Part shown: positions 62,257-64,000 of the stretch, piece by piece | Numbering within the stretch: position 1 is the stretch's first letter | Layout: each line of letters begins with the position of its first letter | NCBI RefSeq assembly: GCF_003946405.1 | Contig: NZ_RHOG01000008.1 | Span: 27,644-91,643 of the forward strand | Reading direction: 5' to 3' | Length of the DNA stretch: 64,000 nucleotides | From: Lacticaseibacillus yichunensis | Lineage (GTDB): Bacteria > Bacillota > Bacilli > Lactobacillales > Lactobacillaceae | Made by a program: the position numbers and the translations under genes | The notes under the pieces: model-generated | Told to the model about the DNA's origin: nothing | Database searches by the model: none | Seen by the model: only the letters and a program-made list of their open reading frames with translations

Positions 62257-63111
62257 ATGTTAGGAGCGATCGAAGCTGGCGGGACTAAATTTGTGTTGGC
62301 CGTTTCCGAGGATGGACTGACGGTTGAACACCGCGTCAGCATCAAGACCACGACCCCGGAAGAGACGATGGCCCAAGTCTTCGCCTATTTTGACAAGTAC
62401 CCTGTGACTGCATTGGGGCTCGCATCGTTTGGCCCACTGAATGTCAACGTTCGCAGTGAGAGCTATGGCAGCATTACCAACACGCCCAAGTTGCCATGGC
62501 GCCACTATGACATTTTAGGCGACATGAAGGCCCATTATCCGGAGGTGAAGTTTGCCTTCACCACGGATGTCAACGCGGCGGCGTATGGCGAATTGAAAGC
62601 CGGCGCGGCAAAAGGCGTCCAGGATGTCGTTTACTGGACGGTCGGGACTGGTATTGGCGCTGGCATTGTCTCAAATGGCAAATTGTTGCAAGGGTACAGT
62701 CATCCTGAAGCAGGCCATATGCTGGTGCGCCGAGATCCGCGCGATGAGTTCGCCGGCTTTTGCCCGTATCACCATGACTGCCTCGAGGGATTGGCGGCAG
62801 GCCCGGCAATCGAGCAGCGATTTGGCAAGCCGGCAATCGAACTCGCGCCTGATCATGTGGCGTGGGAGATCGAGGCGAATTACCTCGCCCAGGCCTGCAT
62901 GAACGTCACGCTCACAGTTGCACCGGAGCGCATCGTTTTTGGCGGCGGCGTGATGCATCAACCGCAACTGTTCCCAATGATTCGTGAGGCCTTCCAGGAA
63001 AAAATCGCAGATTACGTTGAGTATCCGGCACTGGACGATTATATTGTGCCAATCGCATTGAAGGATGACGCCGGGGTCATCGGTGCCTTCATGCTGGCAA
63101 AAGAAGCCTAG
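62257..63111 (+). CDS. scrK: ROK-family fructokinase
   Basis: A 284-residue ROK sugar kinase. GAIEAGGTKFVLAVS is the phosphate-binding loop, TTDVNAAAYGE carries the catalytic Asp, and VGTGIGAGIVSNGKLLQGYSHPEAGHM leads into the zinc site (GHM...CPYHHDCLEG). It is closest to fructokinase/ScrK of lactic acid bacteria, which phosphorylates fructose from sucrose or free sugar. No sugar transporter is adjacent. It is translationally coupled to the cyclophilin gene. Confidence 0.9.
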   Translation: MLGAIEAGGTKFVLAVSEDGLTVEHRVSIKTTTPEETMAQVFAYFDKYPVTALGLASFGPLNVNVRSESYGSITNTPKLPWRHYDILGDMKAHYPEVKFAFTTDVNAAAYGELKAGAAKGVQDVVYWTVGTGIGAGIVSNGKLLQGYSHPEAGHMLVRRDPRDEFAGFCPYHHDCLEGLAAGPAIEQRFGKPAIELAPDHVAWEIEANYLAQACMNVTLTVAPERIVFGGGVMHQPQLFPMIREAFQEKIADYVEYPALDDYIVPIALKDDAGVIGAFMLAKEA

Positions 63112-63177
63112 TTTCATCGGCCCTCGCTTTACGGTATACTGGTCATGAAAACCTGCACCACAGAATGAAGGGTCATT

Positions 63178-63558
63178 ATGAACTATCGCATTGGGGATAT
63201 CCTCACTGGCAAGGTGACGGGGATTCAGCCATATGGGGTGTTTGTTCTATTGAACGAACATGATCAAGGGCTGATCCACATCTCGGAATGTCAGCACGGA
63301 TACGTCAAGGCGCTCAGCGACCTTTTCAAAGTGGGGCAACGGGTGACAGTTGTGATCTTAGATATCGATGAATATTCAGGTAAGATCAGTCTCTCACTGC
63401 GGGCCTTGCAGCCTGCACCCGATCTGACTCCGTTTCGTCGCCGCAAACATTTTTGGACGACACGCAAGGTTCATACCGGGTTTGCCCCGATCGCGGCGCG
63501 CCTGCCGGGATGGGTCGATGAGTACCTCAAACGAATGAACAAGAATGCGGCCGAGTGA
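63178..63558 (+). CDS. S1-domain RNA-binding regulator (CvfD/GSP13-like)
   Basis: A 126-residue protein consisting of an S1 domain (residues 1-75: IGDILTGKVTGIQPYGVFVLLNEHDQGLIHISECQHGYV) and a basic tail. It matches general stress protein 13 (YugI), called CvfD in Streptococcus, where it acts as a post-transcriptional regulator. TATACT -10-like sequence lies at 63134-63139, and GAAGGG precedes ATG 63178. Confidence 0.9.
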   Translation: MNYRIGDILTGKVTGIQPYGVFVLLNEHDQGLIHISECQHGYVKALSDLFKVGQRVTVVILDIDEYSGKISLSLRALQPAPDLTPFRRRKHFWTTRKVHTGFAPIAARLPGWVDEYLKRMNKNAAE

Positions 63559-63573
63559 TCGGTCGTATTTTTG
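63546..63573 (+). terminator. Terminator overlapping the end of the S1-domain gene
   Basis: GCGGCCGA gtga TCGGTCGT followed by ATTTTTG; the stop codon lies in the loop. Confidence 0.7.
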
Positions 63574-63696
63574 TGGATGATGCGGCTTGAATGGACGACT
63601 TTGTTCGCGATTTGGTCTAATTATTATGCATTGACGTTTACTCATCGCAAGAGCATTCGGAGAACACAACTTTTGCTCAGTTTTGGCATTTTCTTA

Positions 63697-63726
63697 TTGA
63701 CTCATGCGGCTTCTGGCTGGTAAGAT
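63697..63726 (+). promoter_or_regulatory. rRNA operon promoter P1 (upstream)
   Basis: TTGACT (63697-63702), 18-base spacer, TAAGAT (63721-63726). It lies 114 bases before the stronger P2, a spacing common for tandem rRNA promoters. Confidence 0.5.
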
Positions 63727-63811
63727 ACTTGTTGTTGTCAACGCGACCACAGCCATTACGGCAGCGCTTGAATATGAAAGAAAAGAATAATTATTCACTT
63801 CTAGATTATTG

Positions 63812-63840
63812 TTGACAGCGAACCGACCAAAAGATATACT
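63812..63840 (+). promoter_or_regulatory. rRNA operon promoter P2 (downstream)
   Basis: TTGACA (63812-63817), 17-base spacer, TATACT (63835-63840), with an A/T-rich stretch upstream (63778-63811) that may act as an UP element. Transcription would start near 63847. Confidence 0.85.
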
Positions 63841-63867
63841 GTTAAAGTTGTCTTTTGGACAAGTCGT

Positions 63868-63895
63868 CCTTTGAAAACTGAACAAAGTTTCGTAA
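63868..63895 (+). promoter_or_regulatory. BoxA-like antitermination signal in the rRNA leader
   Basis: CCTTTGAAAACTGAACAAAG fits the boxA-type leader sequence of Firmicutes rRNA operons and contains a CTTTG...CAAAG palindrome. It is the usual site for the Nus antitermination complex. Confidence 0.75.
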
Positions 63896-63989
63896 ATGTG
63901 TAGGTGATTCGGCCTTAATTGGTCGGAGAATTAAACATGAGCGAAGTCAATTCGCTAGTAACAACAAATCGAGCTATTCAAACGGCTCA

Positions 63990-64000
63990 TTATATGAGAG
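63990..64000 (+). rRNA. rrs: 16S rRNA, first bases only (cut by window end)
   Basis: The window ends TATATGAGAG, which normally continues TTTGATC at the mature 16S 5' end. The mature start lies at about 63990 by alignment to the E. coli 5' end. The leader 63847-63989 includes the pre-16S processing stem. Confidence 0.6.

Overview
The window is a 64 kb piece of chromosome from a high-GC member of the Lactobacillaceae (judged by eye from the GC-rich third positions), probably Lacticaseibacillus or a close relative. Pointers are the divergent pepQ/ccpA pair, PepV, DUF1827, the mutS-mutL-maf and ruvA-ruvB-queA runs, the alaS-ireB-ruvX-DUF1292 block, the yutD-yutF-TIGR01906 block, and bifunctional AdhE. 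Nearly everything is housekeeping. I see no prophage, insertion sequence, CRISPR array, plasmid gene or tRNA. The interesting material lies mainly between the genes.

Layout. 1-5 kb: the groEL end, a GNAT acetyltransferase behind a possible attenuator leader, an SDR oxidoreductase, DUF1827 and the potassium importer KimA. 5-16.7 kb: mutS, mutL, maf, then (minus strand) a sugar O-acetyltransferase and a TVP38-type membrane protein, then ruvA, ruvB, queA, tgt, yajC. 17-23 kb: adhE behind a promoter bracketed by two Rex-like operators, an MntR-type regulator, zwf and dinB. 23.6-28.2 kb: a tight DRTGG/CBS protein, nrnA, cshB, unknown-gene operon. 28.5-36.7 kb: T-box-alaS, ireB, ruvX, DUF1292, zapA, cvpA, mutS2, trxA. 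36.7-46.5 kb: yslB, a murI-rdgB fusion, yfcE, glpF, cbpB, DUF368, mscS, DUF948, ytxH, pepQ, ccpA. 46.6-63.6 kb: a class A PBP, a nucleotidase, a 770-base gene-free region, biotin ligase, pepV, a YibE/F pair, phosphoesterase, yutD, yutF, DedA, PgpA, ferredoxin reductase, cyclophilin, fructokinase and an S1-domain regulator. The last 300 bases are the promoter and leader of an rRNA operon, and the window stops at the first bases of 16S rRNA.

How the genes work together. Several sets touch shared themes: DNA repair and recombination (mutS, mutL, ruvAB, ruvX, dinB, mutS2), envelope building and undecaprenyl-phosphate recycling (murI, class A PBP, DUF368/PopT, DedA, ireB, zapA, pgpA), nucleotide-pool cleaning (maf, rdgB domain, HAD nucleotidases), c-di-AMP/potassium control (kimA, cbpB), redox and carbon control (adhE under Rex, zwf, ccpA, ferredoxin reductase).

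The most unusual signal is two families of dispersed, structured intergenic repeats. Family A has three copies, a nested hairpin with a variable inner arm. Family B has at least eight hairpin units at four loci, including a perfect-period 123-base tandem array. In both, the arms differ between copies while base pairing is kept, as expected of a structure-constrained element. A second candidate is a gene-free region at 50.2-50.98 kb, with a near-consensus promoter on the minus strand driving a folded, non-coding transcript that matches no RNA class I could recognise.
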